From Diadophis punctatus similis (lineage: Eukaryota > Chordata > Lepidosauria > Squamata > Dipsadidae), in contig JALIGW010000062.1 of assembly GCA_023053685.1 (NCBI GenBank), positions 434,001 to 498,000 on the forward strand: a stretch of DNA of 64,000 nt, read 5' to 3'. The first letter of the stretch is position 1. Each line of letters opens with the position of its first letter. The notes beneath the pieces were generated by a model. The model made no database searches and was not told the origin of the DNA. It was given only the letters and a program-made list of their open reading frames with translations. Shown here piece by piece: positions 19,419 through 32,794 of this stretch. The position numbers and the translations under genes were made by a program.

Positions 19419-20225
19419 TCAAACCTGTATTTCTATAAAGATGAACGTTAGAAAAGAAAACATGGCCAGAAGTGCAACAATATTCAAAGGCAGCCCTTCC
19501 CAATGCAGAATTCCGACTTGGTTACTTGCCATGTCAAGTTGAATATCAGATTCATCCTCTTCCAGGTCATCTGAGGAGAGAAGATATAAATGTGAGAGAA
19601 AGAAACATTTTAATTATTTATGAAATTTATATGCAGCCCATTTGGCAGTTCCAGTCAACTTTGGGCGACTTGGAATGTAAAGACTTCAAAAGATAACTTG
19701 GAAACAAGGGGCTCCTTAGGACTGCGTTGCTGAGACAGCACATGGTGATCAGGAAGCCCATTTCATAGTTTACAAGTATCCTTATGATAACAGTTCTCTC
19801 ATTTTTGTAATAATTAACAGTGCTGTGAGTTTCTGCTAATTTCCACCAGGACCCATCACATTTTTCTTTATTGGGGTGTTTTACAATACCATTTAAGCAC
19901 TGTGGACATCTTGTAAAAGCACAAGGTAAATCTTTAGCACAAGAATGCTGTCCATAATACTCAAAAGCCCCGCTTCTGGTTTTAGTTATTTCTTGGCTCT
20001 CCTCCCCACCAAACTGGAGTCCAGCCACTGGAGACTTGTGATGCAGAAGGATATGAAAAGGCAAGATGGAGATCTTTTCCACCAGGCTGCACCTTCCTCT
20101 TCAGAGCCAGATTCCAAGCTGGAGTCCAGCGCTCCAATCCCATCTGATGGAATGACTGGGCCCAAACTCCTCTCCAGCTCTTCAATCTCCTGTCTGATTT
20201 TCTCTCGTTCCGCCTCGAGTTCCAT
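19419..20225 (-). CDS. SNAPC4-like two-exon N-terminus (monomer 3)
   Basis: Exons 20225-20093 and 19570-19419 (GC donor after 19530). The translation and splice sites are as in monomer 1. Confidence 0.55.
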
Positions 20226-20265
20226 TGCTGAGACGCCTGTAAACAAGACATAAAAGTCAAAGAAT

Positions 20266-20781
20266 GAATAGAATAGAATAGAATTACACAGTATACAGAA
20301 TAGATTAGAATTAGAATAGAACACAATGTAGAATAGAATGGAGTGGAGTGGGACGGAACAGAACTTTATTGTCACTTTAAATGCACACTAATCAGCATAC
20401 ATTAAAATGAAATTTCATTCTTTTCAGCTCTCAAAAGATAACCATGATGCATATACCCATATACTTATATGACACAGAGAAACATCACAGTGTAGTTTAG
20501 ATGTATACATGTACAGGGCGAGAGAAATGAATCTTTAGAGTTTACCAGAACGGATGGCATAGGAAAGAAAACTGCTACAGAATCTGATAGTCCTGCTAGA
20601 AATACTTTGAAACCTCCTCCCAGAGGGGAGCAACAGAAACAGACAGTGGAGTGGGGTCTCGAACAATGCTTTGAGCTCTAAGCACATAGCGCTTATAAGC
20701 AGTATCCTGAATAACGCTAAGTGAGCTTCTCTGCTGTCATCACTACTCTCTGTAGGGACTTTCTATCTGAGGCGCTGCTGC
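20266..20781 (-). mobile_element. LINE 3' end, monomer 3
   Basis: It is the copy of the 6030-6545 fragment, with no notable change. Confidence 0.5.
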
Positions 20782-21025
20782 CACCAAACCAAATAGGGAT
20801 ACTGTTTGTTTAAACGCTCCCCATCCTGCCTCTGTAAAAAGCAGCCAGGAGAGGAAGAGAAAGATGTGCTCTGCTCATCCGATGCAGGAAACGCAGACGC
20901 TGGTTTGCAGGCTTCACTCTTCATGTACAAAGAGACCAATTCAGATTATAAAAAAGGGCTCACCCTCATTTCATTTATGCATTTGATTTATTAATTTATT
21001 TTTCACTGCCCAAAGGTCTCTGGGC

Positions 21026-22757
21026 GGCTCCTCAGAGCAGCCCGCGCTGTGTTTTTATGACCGATTTTACACCCATTTTCTTGCCATTCGCAGGTGCTTC
21101 TGACACGAATAAGCGCCACACGCAAAATAAAGCTCCCGCTCCGAACGTGTGGATGGGAAAGGAACCCTCGGGAAGGGCCCGAGAGGAAGAGCGGTGGGGA
21201 AGGATTGTCCTTTTAAAGAGCCCCACCTGCAAAAACCGCACCCCCACCTCCGTCCACGGGTCTGCTGCGTTCACACGACAAGTTCGCGGCTGCGGGGCTG
21301 GCTCCAGCCCATCCCAGCTGGCTCAATCATAAAGCAAAGCTAATCCAGCCCTGGCTTCCCGCGGGCCTAGCTGCCGGGCGCCGCTCCCTCGGGCCGAAAG
21401 AGGCTGTCGCTGCCCCAACCTGACCGACAGCGCGGGTCCCACCTGCTCAAAGCCGCTACGGCTGGAGGAGCGCTTAGGAACCCTCGGCCGGAAGCGGGGG
21501 GAACACGCCGGGTAACGAACCAGGAAGTGACGTCACGCACGGCCTTAACGGAACCGGAATTACAACCGCCATTTTCCCGTCTGAGGAAAGAGAAAGCCAC
21601 ACCTACTTTCACCAACTTGGGGCAAACAATCGCCTAGGCTCCGCCCTCCTGCCCATGCGTCAGCCAATGCGCTGTTCGCTTTCTTTTCCGGGCTTTGCCA
21701 ATCTGCGGCCGCGGAGCATCATCCAATAGCGGCGCACAACGAGAGGGAGAGAGCCCGTGTGGTATGAACACGTGATGTCTTGGAAACAGCCAACCAGGAG
21801 GAAAAGAAACAGAAAGGGGAGGTTGCAACGTGTGACGGTATTCAATGAACGGAGAGGACGCAATCCTCCCGGGGCGCTTCCAGAAGGAGCCGTTCAGTCC
21901 GCGCGATCTCCCGCGGCAGACGGTTGGGTTCTGTTGCGTGCCGTAGAAGAGACCGAACTGTCACGTAGAGGCTCCCCATTCAAGGGCAACCCTCTTCGGC
22001 CTCATTACACGATGCGGCCCTCTCGTGGGCCTCCCTCCCAGTGTCTCCCCGCCAGACCAGACCTCGGGCGCCCCGGCCTCCCCTCCCTCCCAGGCCTCCC
22101 TTCTCCGGAGGACCCTCCCGGACTGCGACTCCCGGCGTCCCCTTCGCCCTACCTGCATCCGGCCGCATGCGCACTCGAATCGAAAAAGTCCTTCCGTCGT
22201 TTCTCTGATTCCCAAACTGAGCGCCTGACCGACCTCGGTCCCCTTTCGGCCAAACTCCGCCTCTTCCTCCCCTGGCCCCGCCCCCTGTAGCTCTGCTTTC
22301 TTGGTCCGATTTCGGAAGTCGGAAGAAAGCCATCCCAATGGCTGGCGTCAGGGACCACGCCCCCTACTCGACCCTTCAGCAGCCGCCTTCCTTCCATCTG
22401 CGTTCGTCCCCTCGCTTGGCTCCTCCCTTGCACCGCTGGCTCCGCCCCTCAGCTCCCTCCTCCCCGCCCTGCATGGCGGAATTGGGGCGAGGGGCTGGTG
22501 GGCGAATGGAGGATTCCCAAAGGGGCTGCAATGGATGGGAATGGATGGAAGGTTCCCTCGCCGGCCTCGGCTTTCGTGTCCCGGAACCCTTTCTGCCTCC
22601 CCGGAGCTACTCGCTACCCCGCCTGCAGCCACGTGGGCATCTCGGGGTGGCCCCCTTTCCTCCTGGCACCCCCAGTCCAGGTACTCCCTGGCATCAAGAT
22701 CTGCTTTGTCTCCCCGCTGGAAGGAAGGAAGGGAGAGATCGCGCTCGTTATTGCCAG
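21026..22757 (-). promoter_or_regulatory. CpG island and promoter for the monomer 3 gene
   Basis: It is the same island at the monomer 3/4 junction. CRE at 21528-21535, YY1-type site at 21566-21575. All motifs are intact. Confidence 0.6.
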
Positions 22758-23479
22758 CCTCAAAAGAAGCCTTGAATATAGCGATCCCTCTGTGTATTAT
22801 AAGGATTATGAATTAAATTTCACGGCCACCTGATGCCCGGAGACTCCTGGCAGTTTCCTAATGATATAACTCGTTTTTGTTCTTGTGGGGCACCTACATT
22901 GTGAGAGGGGATGACGGGACAAATAATTAAGGGAAGAGGATAAAAGTGATTGCTGTAAAACTGTAATCAGGGCCTTGGTGGCTTTCAAAGCCAGGGTCCT
23001 TCTATCTTGGTGCCAAAATAAAAATATATTCTTGTATTCTGTTTGGCGATCAATCGGCTTCAACACCAAGCTAAGGTCCAGTTTTGGGGACAACACAACG
23101 TCCCTTCCAGCTCTGTTGTCTTCTGTTCCGTTCCATTCCTCATCTTATCCTGATAATTAAAGGGTATTGGCCCCCAGGCAGAAGCTTGGGGTACCCCACT
23201 GCCTATTTCCTTCTATGCGGAAGGGAAGTTCCTTTAAGGCAGGGCTGGGGAGCTATGCCCCCTTTATGACCTGTGGACTTCAACTCCCAGAATTCCTCAG
23301 CCAAGTGTTTTGTACATATTCAGGATGGATTCTCTTACTGTTTACTTACCTATTTTGACTTGCATGCTTGTTCAATCACCCACAATGCTACTCTTCCCTG
23401 AAGTTCAAGAGCTGAGTGTTTACTGCCTGATTCCCTTCCAGTCACCAATGCAGTTTGTTTCAGCAGATATATTCTTTAT

Positions 23480-24890
23480 TAATATTGTTTTTTATGTACA
23501 CAAAAACTTGACCTGACATAACATACAAACATATAGTCTTAGGAATCCCACTTCCTATCTTGCTCATAGCTAAAGATCCGTACAAAATTTCGTATACCTA
23601 TATTGTAAATATTTACATTTCTAATTCATTTCAGTATCCATTTCTTCCATATATTCATCAGTGTAAGTTATCTTATTTACTAAATCCTTACTTCTATCAT
23701 AATTTAACTAACAATTCTCTATATTATCTAATAATATAATAGTATAATAATATAATATTGAATTAAATATTACTCAATATTTAATCTCATTTAATTATTA
23801 TATCACAACGTAGAATATTCCAATTTCTAATTAGCTTTGTATTCTATTTCATCTAACTCCCATATAAATTTCTTTAATACATTCTCAATCCTCTATTTCT
23901 AATTACATTTATTTAGGAATCTATCTTCTCCATTGTGTAGAGACCCATATACATATATATCTAACCTATCTTTACTATTCATTTCATAACTCCGCATCAC
24001 TATTGTTTCTATAAATTAGATTTCTCACCATATGCCATATAATTTATACTCTACCACACTTTAATATATTTTATTATCTACTTGAAATATATATGATTTT
24101 TTATAATAATATTGCATCAATGTCCAATTTTCAAAGCTTCATAAGTATTCTATTTCTCTTTTTTAGTATATTGGAGTCCATTTATGTTAATAGAAATCAA
24201 TTTGATTTCTTCTCTCATTTTTATTTATATTGTTTTCTTGTTCTAGTTTCCCTTAATATCCTTCCTGTAGTTCTTTCTTGCTCTGTTTTTTCTTTTTCCT
24301 GTATTCTTTTTTCTCCTCTGTCTTTCGTTCTTTCCTCTATCACTCCTCCTCCTGACTGGTACCTTTCAATTCCTCCTTACTTTCTTCTTTACTTTCTTCT
24401 TCACCTTCCATCTCGAAATATTGTTCATGAAATTCATGAGTTTTCTCAATTGAATCTATTTTAACTTTCCTTCCTCGCCATGTCACTAAAATGCCCTCTG
24501 GCATCAGCCACCTAAATGTTTCCTTCTGTTTTATCAGTTGGGAAGTTAAAAATCGATATTGTCTTCTAAGATTCCTAACCCGTCTTGGAATCTGCTTTAA
24601 TACTATTATCTCCCTTCCTTTGTACTGAAATGTTTCTTCCCTGGTTCTATTGTAAATGCTATCTCTGACTGCCTTTTTTATCAATTTTACGTGTATTTCT
24701 TTTGGTAATTTATGTCACCGCATGTAATTCGTGTTCACTCTAAAGGCCTCATCTATTTCTCTTATTATTTCTTGCTTATCACGCTGCATTATTAGTGCTA
24801 ATAGTTCCGCTATCTTTTCGTCTGTGTTTTCATCTTCATCTTCTTGGATATTCTGAAATGGAGACTGGCTGCGCTGTTGAGTTCCTCATC
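23480..24890 (-). pseudogene. Decayed L1 LINE, monomer 4
   Basis: It is a type-B copy with the ORF1 CTD frame at 24684-24340. Confidence 0.75.
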
Positions 24891-25213
24891 ATTGTGTCCA
24901 GGAAAACACATTGTAAAAAAAACCTCACGAGTTCAAAAAATTTGATTGAACTTGCGAGAAGGTTTTTTTTTACAACGAGTTTCCCTGGACACAACGGCAA
25001 GGAACGCGATGGAGCTGGAAAGGTAAGACGAGTGTCTCGCTTCTCGCCCGCCCCACCTGCCAGAAATTCAGGTCTCTACCCCTGATAATAAGGCCACCCC
25101 CTTATTTTGGGGGTCAAAAGAAAATAAGACCCTGTCTTATTTTCACGGAAACAGGGTAGATGCCTTTGAAGATGGTCATTTCTTTTGAAGGATTGTTCAC
25201 ATTCCACACATTC

Positions 25214-26413
25214 CTACTGTTTTTGTAAATGGATCCTTTGATGTCTATAAAGGCTCCTGCTATGAGGAAAGCTCTTTCCACACTCCAGGCATTTATGAGG
25301 TTTTTCTCCTGTGTGGATTCTTTCGTGTGAATAAAGGTTGCTGTTACGACTGAAGCTCTTTCCACACTCCAAGCATTTGTGTGGTTTTTCTCCAGTGTGG
25401 ATTCTTTGATGTGTATAAAGGCTGCTACTCTGACTGAAGCTCTTTCCACACTCCAGGCATTTATGAGGTTTTTCTCCTGTGTGGATTCTTTGATGTGAAT
25501 AAGTGCTGCTTTTATGACTGAAGCGCTTTCCACACTCCAAGCATTTATGAGATTTTTCTCCAGTGTGGATCCTTTTATGTCTATAAAGGCTGCCACTCTG
25601 ACTGAAGCTCTTTCCACACTCCAGGCATTTATGAGGTTTTTCTCCAGTGTGGATTCTTTCGTGTGAATAAAGGTTGCTGTTACGACTGAAGCTCTTTCCA
25701 CACTCCAGGCATTTATGAGATTCTTCTCCAGTGTGGATCCTTTTATGTCTATAAAGGCTGCCCCTCCGACTGAAGCTCTTTCCACACTCCAGGCATTTAT
25801 GAGGTTTTTCTCCTGTGTGGATTCTTTGATGTGAATAAGTGCTGCTTTTATGACTGAAGCGCTTTCCACACTCCAAGCATTTATGAGATTTTTCTCCAGT
25901 GTGGATCCTTTTATGTCTATAAAGGCTGCCACTCTGACTGAAGCTCTTTCCACACTCCAGGCATTTATGAGGTTTTTCTCCTGTGTGGATTCTTTCGTGT
26001 GAATAAAGGTTGCTGTTACGACTGAAGCTCTTTCCACACTCCAAGCATTTATGCGGATTTTCTCCTGTGTGGATTCTTTGATGTGTATAAAGGCTGCTAC
26101 TCTGACTGAAGCTCTTTCCACACTCCAGGCATTTATGAGATTTTTCTCCAGTGTGGATCCTTTTATGTCTATAAAGGCTGCCACTCTGACTGAAGCTCTT
26201 TCCACACTCCAGGCATTTATGACGTTTTCCCCCAATGTGGATTCTTTGATGTGAATAAGTGCTGCTTTTATGACTGAAGCTCTTTCTACACTCCAAGCAT
26301 TTATGAGGTTTTTCTCCTGTGTGGATCCTTTGGTGTCTATAAAGGTTGCCCCTGTGACTGAAGCTCTTTCCACATTCTAGGCATTTATTTAAAATTCTGC
26401 TTTCTCCCAATTT
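25214..26413 (-). CDS. C2H2 zinc-finger exon, 14 fingers (monomer 4)
   Basis: The translation is the same as in monomer 3, including the lost RRGS finger and PHSRS in the last finger. Confidence 0.85.
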   Translation of the reverse strand, partial: KLGESRILNKCLECGKSFSHRGNLYRHQRIHTGEKPHKCLECRKSFSHKSSTYSHQRIHIGGKRHKCLECGKSFSQSGSLYRHKRIHTGEKSHKCLECGKSFSQSSSLYTHQRIHTGENPHKCLECGKSFSRNSNLYSHERIHTGEKPHKCLECGKSFSQSGSLYRHKRIHTGEKSHKCLECGKRFSHKSSTYSHQRIHTGEKPHKCLECGKSFSRRGSLYRHKRIHTGEESHKCLECGKSFSRNSNLYSHERIHTGEKPHKCLECGKSFSQSGSLYRHKRIHTGEKSHKCLECGKRFSHKSSTYSHQRIHTGEKPHKCLECGKSFSQSSSLYTHQRIHTGEKPHKCLECGKSFSRNSNLYSHERIHTGEKPHKCLECGKSFPHSRSLYRHQRIHLQKQ

Positions 26414-26443
26414 CTAGCCATTGCATTGCTTCCTTCTTTTTAG

Positions 26444-27250
26444 TCAAACCTGTATTTCTATAAAGATGAACGTTAGAAAAGAAAACATGGCCAGAAGTGC
26501 AACAATATTCAAAGGCAGCCCTTCCCAATGCAGAATTCCGACTTGGTTACTTGCCATGTCAAGTTGAATATCAGATTCATCCTCTTCCAGGTCATCTGAG
26601 GAGAGAAGATATAAATGTGAGAGAAAGAAACATTTTAATTATTTATGAAATTTATATGCAGCCCATTTGGCAGTTCCAGTCAACTTTGGGCGACTTGGAA
26701 TGTAAAGACTTCAAAAGATAACTTGGAAACAAGGGGCTCCTTAGGACTGCGTTGCTGAGACAGCACATGGTGATCAGGAAGCCCATTTCATAGTTTACAA
26801 GTATCCTTATGATAACAGTTCTCTCATTTTTGTAATAATTAACAGTGCTGTGAGTTTCTGCTAATTTCCACCAGGACCCATCACATTTTTCTTTATTGGG
26901 GTGTTTTACAATACCATTTAAGCACTGTGGACATCTTGTAAAAGCACAAGGTAAATCTTTAGCACAAGAATGCTGTCCATAATACTCAAAAGCCCCGCTT
27001 CTGGTTTTAGTTATTTCTTGGCTCTCCTCCCCACCAAACTGGAGTCCAGCCACTGGAGACTTGTGATGCAGAAGGATATGAAAAGGCAAGATGGAGATCT
27101 TTTCCACCAGGCTGCACCTTCCTCTTCAGAGCCAGATTCCAAGCTGGAGTCCAGCGCTCCAATCCCATCTGATGGAATGACTGGGCCCAAACTCCTCTCC
27201 AGCTCTTCAATCTCCTGTCTGATTTTCTCTCGTTCCGCCTCGAGTTCCAT
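26444..27250 (-). CDS. SNAPC4-like two-exon N-terminus (monomer 4)
   Basis: Exons 27250-27118 and 26595-26444 (GC donor after 26555). The translation and splice sites are as in monomer 1. Confidence 0.55.
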
Positions 27251-27290
27251 TGCTGAGACGCCTGTAAACAAGACATAAAAGTCAAAGAAT

Positions 27291-27806
27291 GAATAGAATA
27301 GAATAGAATTACACAGTATACAGAATAGATTAGAATTAGAATAGAACACAATGTAGAATAGAATGGAGTGGAGTGGGACGGAACAGAACTTTATTGTCAC
27401 TTTAAATGCACACTAATCAGCATACATTAAAATGAAATTTCATTCTTTTCAGCTCTCAAAAGATAACCATGATGCATATACCCATATACTTATATGACAC
27501 AGAGAAACATCACAGTGTAGTTTAGATGTATACATGTACAGGGCGAGAGAAATGAATCTTTAGAGTTTACCAGAACGGATGGCATAGGAAAGAAAACTGC
27601 TACAGAATCTGATAGTCCTGCTAGAAATACTTTGAAACCTCCTCCCAGAGGGGAGCAACAGAAACAGACAGTGGAGTGGGGTCTCGAACAATGCTTTGAG
27701 CTCTAAGCACATAGCGCTTATAAGCAGTATCCTGAATAACGCTAAGTGAGCTTCTCTGCTGTCATCACTACTCTCTGTAGGGACTTTCTATCTGAGGCGC
27801 TGCTGC
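27291..27806 (-). mobile_element. LINE 3' end, monomer 4
   Basis: It is the copy of the 6030-6545 fragment, with no notable change. Confidence 0.5.
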
Positions 27807-28050
27807 CACCAAACCAAATAGGGATACTGTTTGTTTAAACGCTCCCCATCCTGCCTCTGTAAAAAGCAGCCAGGAGAGGAAGAGAAAGATGTGCTCTGCT
27901 CATCCGATGCAGGAAACGCAGACGCTGGTTTGCAGGCTTCACTCTTCATGTACAAAGAGACCAATTCAGATTATAAAAAAGGGCTCACCCTCATTTCATT
28001 TATGCATTTGATTTATTAATTTATTTTTCACTGCCCAAAGGTCTCTGGGC

Positions 28051-29782
28051 GGCTCCTCAGAGCAGCCCGCGCTGTGTTTTTATGACCGATTTTACACCCA
28101 TTTTCTTGCCATTCGCAGGTGCTTCTGACACGAATAAGCGCCACACGCAAAATAAAGCTCCCGCTCCGAACGTGTGGATGGGAAAGGAACCCTCGGGAAG
28201 GGCCCGAGAGGAAGAGCGGTGGGGAAGGATTGTCCTTTTAAAGAGCCCCACCTGCAAAAACCGCACCCCCACCTCCGTCCACGGGTCTGCTGCGTTCACA
28301 CGACAAGTTCGCGGCTGCGGGGCTGGCTCCAGCCCATCCCAGCTGGCTCAATCATAAAGCAAAGCTAATCCAGCCCTGGCTTCCCGCGGGCCTAGCTGCC
28401 GGGCGCCGCTCCCTCGGGCCGAAAGAGGCTGTCGCTGCCCCAACCTGACCGACAGCGCGGGTCCCACCTGCTCAAAGCCGCTACGGCTGGAGGAGCGCTT
28501 AGGAACCCTCGGCCGGAAGCGGGGGGAACACGCCGGGTAACGAACCAGGAAGTGACGTCACGCACGGCCTTAACGGAACCGGAATTACAACCGCCATTTT
28601 CCCGTCTGAGGAAAGAGAAAGCCACACCTACTTTCACCAACTTGGGGCAAACAATCGCCTAGGCTCCGCCCTCCTGCCCATGCGTCAGCCAATGCGCTGT
28701 TCGCTTTCTTTTCCGGGCTTTGCCAATCTGCGGCCGCGGAGCATCATCCAATAGCGGCGCACAACGAGAGGGAGAGAGCCCGTGTGGTATGAACACGTGA
28801 TGTCTTGGAAACAGCCAACCAGGAGGAAAAGAAACAGAAAGGGGAGGTTGCAACGTGTGACGGTATTCAATGAACGGAGAGGACGCAATCCTCCCGGGGC
28901 GCTTCCAGAAGGAGCCGTTCAGTCCGCGCGATCTCCCGCGGCAGACGGTTGGGTTCTGTTGCGTGCCGTAGAAGAGACCGAACTGTCACGTAGAGGCTCC
29001 CCATTCAAGGGCAACCCTCTTCGGCCTCATTACACGATGCGGCCCTCTCGTGGGCCTCCCTCCCAGTGTCTCCCCGCCAGACCAGACCTCGGGCGCCCCG
29101 GCCTCCCCTCCCTCCCAGGCCTCCCTTCTCCGGAGGACCCTCCCGGACTGCGACTCCCGGCGTCCCCTTCGCCCTACCTGCATCCGGCCGCATGCGCACT
29201 CGAATCGAAAAAGTCCTTCCGTCGTTTCTCTGATTCCCAAACTGAGCGCCTGACCGACCTCGGTCCCCTTTCGGCCAAACTCCGCCTCTTCCTCCCCTGG
29301 CCCCGCCCCCTGTAGCTCTGCTTTCTTGGTCCGATTTCGGAAGTCGGAAGAAAGCCATCCCAATGGCTGGCGTCAGGGACCACGCCCCCTACTCGACCCT
29401 TCAGCAGCCGCCTTCCTTCCATCTGCGTTCGTCCCCTCGCTTGGCTCCTCCCTTGCACCGCTGGCTCCGCCCCTCAGCTCCCTCCTCCCCGCCCTGCATG
29501 GCGGAATTGGGGCGAGGGGCTGGTGGGCGAATGGAGGATTCCCAAAGGGGCTGCAATGGATGGGAATGGATGGAAGGTTCCCTCGCCGGCCTCGGCTTTC
29601 GTGTCCCGGAACCCTTTCTGCCTCCCCGGAGCTACTCGCTACCCCGCCTGCAGCCACGTGGGCATCTCGGGGTGGCCCCCTTTCCTCCTGGCACCCCCAG
29701 TCCAGGTACTCCCTGGCATCAAGATCTGCTTTGTCTCCCCGCTGGAAGGAAGGAAGGGAGAGATCGCGCTCGTTATTGCCAG
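28051..29782 (-). promoter_or_regulatory. CpG island and promoter for the monomer 4 gene
   Basis: It is the same island at the monomer 4/5 junction. CRE at 28553-28560, YY1-type site at 28591-28600. All motifs are intact. Confidence 0.6.
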
Positions 29783-30502
29783 CCTCAAAAGAAGCCTTGA
29801 ATATAGCGATCCCTCTGTGTATTATAAGGATTATGAATTAAATTTCACGGCCACCTGATGCCCGGAGACTCCTGGCAGTTTCCTAATGATATAACTCGTT
29901 TTTGTTCTTGTGGGGCACCTACATTGTGAGAGGGGATGACGGGACAAATAATTAAGGGAAGAGGATAAAAGTGATTGCTGTAAAACTGTAATCAGGGCCT
30001 TGGTGGCTTTCAAAGCCAGGGTCCTTCTATTTTGGTGCCAAAATAAAAATATATTCTTGTATTCTGTTTGGCGATCAATCGGCTTCAACACCAAGCTAAG
30101 GTCCAGTTTTGGGGACAACACAACGTCCCTTCCAGCTCTGTTGTCTTCTGTTCCGTTCCATTCCTCATCTTATCCTGATAATTAAAGGGTATTGGCCCCC
30201 AGGCAGAACCTTGGGGTACCCCACTGCCTATTTCCTTCTATGTGGAAGGGAAGTTCCTTTAAGGCAGGGGTGGGGAGCTATGCCCCCTTTATGACCTGTG
30301 GACTTCAACTCCCAGAATTCCTGAGCCAAGTGTTTTGTACATATTCTGGATGGATTCTCTTACTGTTTACTTACCTATTTTGACTTGCATGCTTGTTCAA
30401 TCACCCACAATGCTACTCTTCCCTGAAGTTCAAGAGCTGAGTGTTTACTGCCTGATTCCCTTCCAGTCACCAATGCAGTTTGTTTCGGCAGATATATTCT
30501 TT

Positions 30503-31913
30503 TTTTAAATTATTTTTTATGTACACAAAGACTTGACATGACAACATACAAACATATAGTCTTAGGAATCCCACTTCCTATCTTGCTTATAGCTAAAGAT
30601 CAGTACAAAATTTCGTATACCTATATTGTAAATATTTACATTTCTAATTCATTTCAGTATCCATTTCTTCCATATATTCATCAGTGTAAGTTATCTTATT
30701 TACTAAATCCTTACTTCTATCATAATTTAACTAACAATTCTCTATATTATCTAATAATATAATAGTATAATAATATAATATTGAATTAAATATTACTCAA
30801 TATTTAATCTCATTTAATTATTATATCACAACGTAGAATATTCCAATTTCTAATTAGCTTTGTATTCTATTTCATCTAACTCCCATATAAATTTCTTTAA
30901 TACATTCTCAATCCTCTATTTCTAATTACATTTATTTAGGAATCTATCTTCTCCATTGTGTAGAGACCCATATACATATATATCTAACCTATCTTTACTA
31001 TTCATTTCATAACTCCGCATCACTATTGTTTCTATAAATTAGATTTCTCACCATATGCCATATAATTTATACTCTACCACACTTTAATATATTTTATTAT
31101 CTACTTGAAATATATATGATTTTTTATAATAATATTGCATCAATGTCCAATTTTCAAAGCTTCATAAGTATTCTATTTCTCTTTTTTAGTATATTGGAGT
31201 CCATTTATGTTAATAGAAATCAATTTGATTTCTTCTCTCATTTTTATTTATATTGTTTTCTTGTTCTAGTTTCCCTTAATATCCTTCCTGTAGTTCTTTC
31301 TTGCTCTGTTTTTTCTTTTTCCTGTATTCTTTTTTCTCCTCTGTCTTTCGTTCTTTCCTCTATCACTCCTCCTCCTGACTGGTACCTTTCAATTCCTCCT
31401 TACTTTCTTCTTTACTTTCTTCTTCACCTTCCATCTCGAAATATTGTTCATGAAATTCATGAGTTTTCTCAATTGAATCTATTTTAACTTTCCTTCCTCG
31501 CCATGTCACTAAAATGCCCTCTGGCATCAGCCACCTAAATGTTTCCTTCTGTTTTATCAGTTGGGAAGTTAAAAATCGATATTGTCTTCTAAGATTCCTA
31601 ACCCGTCTTGGAATCTGCTTTAATACTATTATCTCCCTTCCTTTGTACTGAAATGTTTCTTCCCTGGTTCTATTGTAAATGCTATCTCTGACTGCCTTTT
31701 TTATCAATTTTACGTGTATTTCTTTTGGTAATTTATGTCACCGCATGTAATTCGTGTTCACTCTAAAGGCCTCATCTATTTCTCTTATTATTTCTTGCTT
31801 ATCACGCTGCATTATTAGTGCTAATAGTTCCGCTATCTTTTCGTCTGTGTTTTCATCTTCATCTTCTTGGATATTCTGAAATGGAGACTGGCTGCTCTGT
31901 TGAGTTCCTCATC
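30503..31913 (-). pseudogene. Decayed L1 LINE, monomer 5
   Basis: It is the type-C copy with the ORF1 CTD frame at 31707-31363. The tail region has type-A bases. Confidence 0.75.
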
Positions 31914-32236
31914 ATTGTGTCCAGGAAAACACATTGTAAAAAAAACCTCACGAGTTCAAAAAATTTGATTGAACTTGCGAGAAGGTTTTTTTTTACAACG
32001 AGTTTCCCTGGACACAACGGCAAGGAACGCGATGGAGCTGGAAAGGTAAGACGAGTGTCTCGCTTCTCGCCCGCCCCACCTGCCAGAAATTCAGGTCTCT
32101 ACCCCTGATAATAAGGCCACCCCCTTATTTTGGGGGTCAAAAGAAAATAAGACCCTGTCTTATTTTCACGGAAACAGGGTAGATGCCTTTGAAGATGGTC
32201 ATTTCTTTTGAAGGATTGTTCACATTCCACACATTC

Positions 32237-32764
32237 CTACTGTTTTTGTAAATTGATCCTTTGATGTCTATAAAGGCTCCTGCTATGAGGAAAGCTCTTT
32301 CCACACTCCAGGCATTTATGAGGTTTTTCTCCTGTGTGGATTCTTTCGTGTGAATAAAGGTTGCTGTTACGACTGAAGCTCTTTCCACACTCCAAGCATT
32401 TATGCGGATTTTCTCCTGTGTGGATTCTTTGATGTGTATAAAGGCTGCTACTCTGACTGAAGCTCTTTCCACACTCCAGGCATTTATGAGATTTTTCTCC
32501 AGTGTGGATCCTTTTATGTCTATAAAGGCTGCCACTCTGACTGAAGCTCTTTCCACACTCCAGGCATTTATGACGTTTTCCCCCAATGTGGATTCTTTGA
32601 TGTGAATAAGTGCTGCTTTTATGACTGAAGCTCTTTCTACACTCCAAGCATTTATGAGGTTTTTCTCCTGTGTGGATCCTTTGGTGTCTATAAAGGTTGC
32701 CCCTGTGACTGAAGCTCTTTCCACATTCTAGGCATTTATTTAAAATTCTGCTTTCTCCCAATTT
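32237..32764 (-). CDS. C2H2 zinc-finger exon, 6 fingers (monomer 5)
   Basis: Only fingers 1-5 and the last finger remain (HRGN, HKSS, QSGS, QSSS, RNSN, HSRS). A 756-bp in-register deletion is best explained by exchange between the identical RNSN fingers 5 and 14. The last finger ends HQRIN: T at 32254 changes the fourth zinc ligand His to Asn, so this finger is unlikely to bind zinc normally. Confidence 0.85.
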   Translation of the reverse strand, partial: KLGESRILNKCLECGKSFSHRGNLYRHQRIHTGEKPHKCLECRKSFSHKSSTYSHQRIHIGGKRHKCLECGKSFSQSGSLYRHKRIHTGEKSHKCLECGKSFSQSSSLYTHQRIHTGENPHKCLECGKSFSRNSNLYSHERIHTGEKPHKCLECGKSFPHSRSLYRHQRINLQKQ

Positions 32765-32794
32765 CTAGCCATTGCATTGCTTCCTTCTTTTTAG

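Larger units (their letters stand above)
14423..21447. repeat. Macrosatellite monomer 3, type B
   Basis: It is 7025 bp. It lacks the 104-bp insertion (empty site near 16118) and one 84-bp finger, and carries a 2-bp gain near 16496, which together give the 186-bp difference from type A. It carries the type-B block of clustered substitutions at 16159-16554 and the B marker G at 17848. Confidence 0.97.
21448..28472. repeat. Macrosatellite monomer 4, type B
   Basis: It is 7025 bp and has the same structure as monomer 3. I noticed no difference from it when comparing translated segments. The adjacent pair 3-4 looks like a very recent tandem duplication of one type-B unit. Confidence 0.97.
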
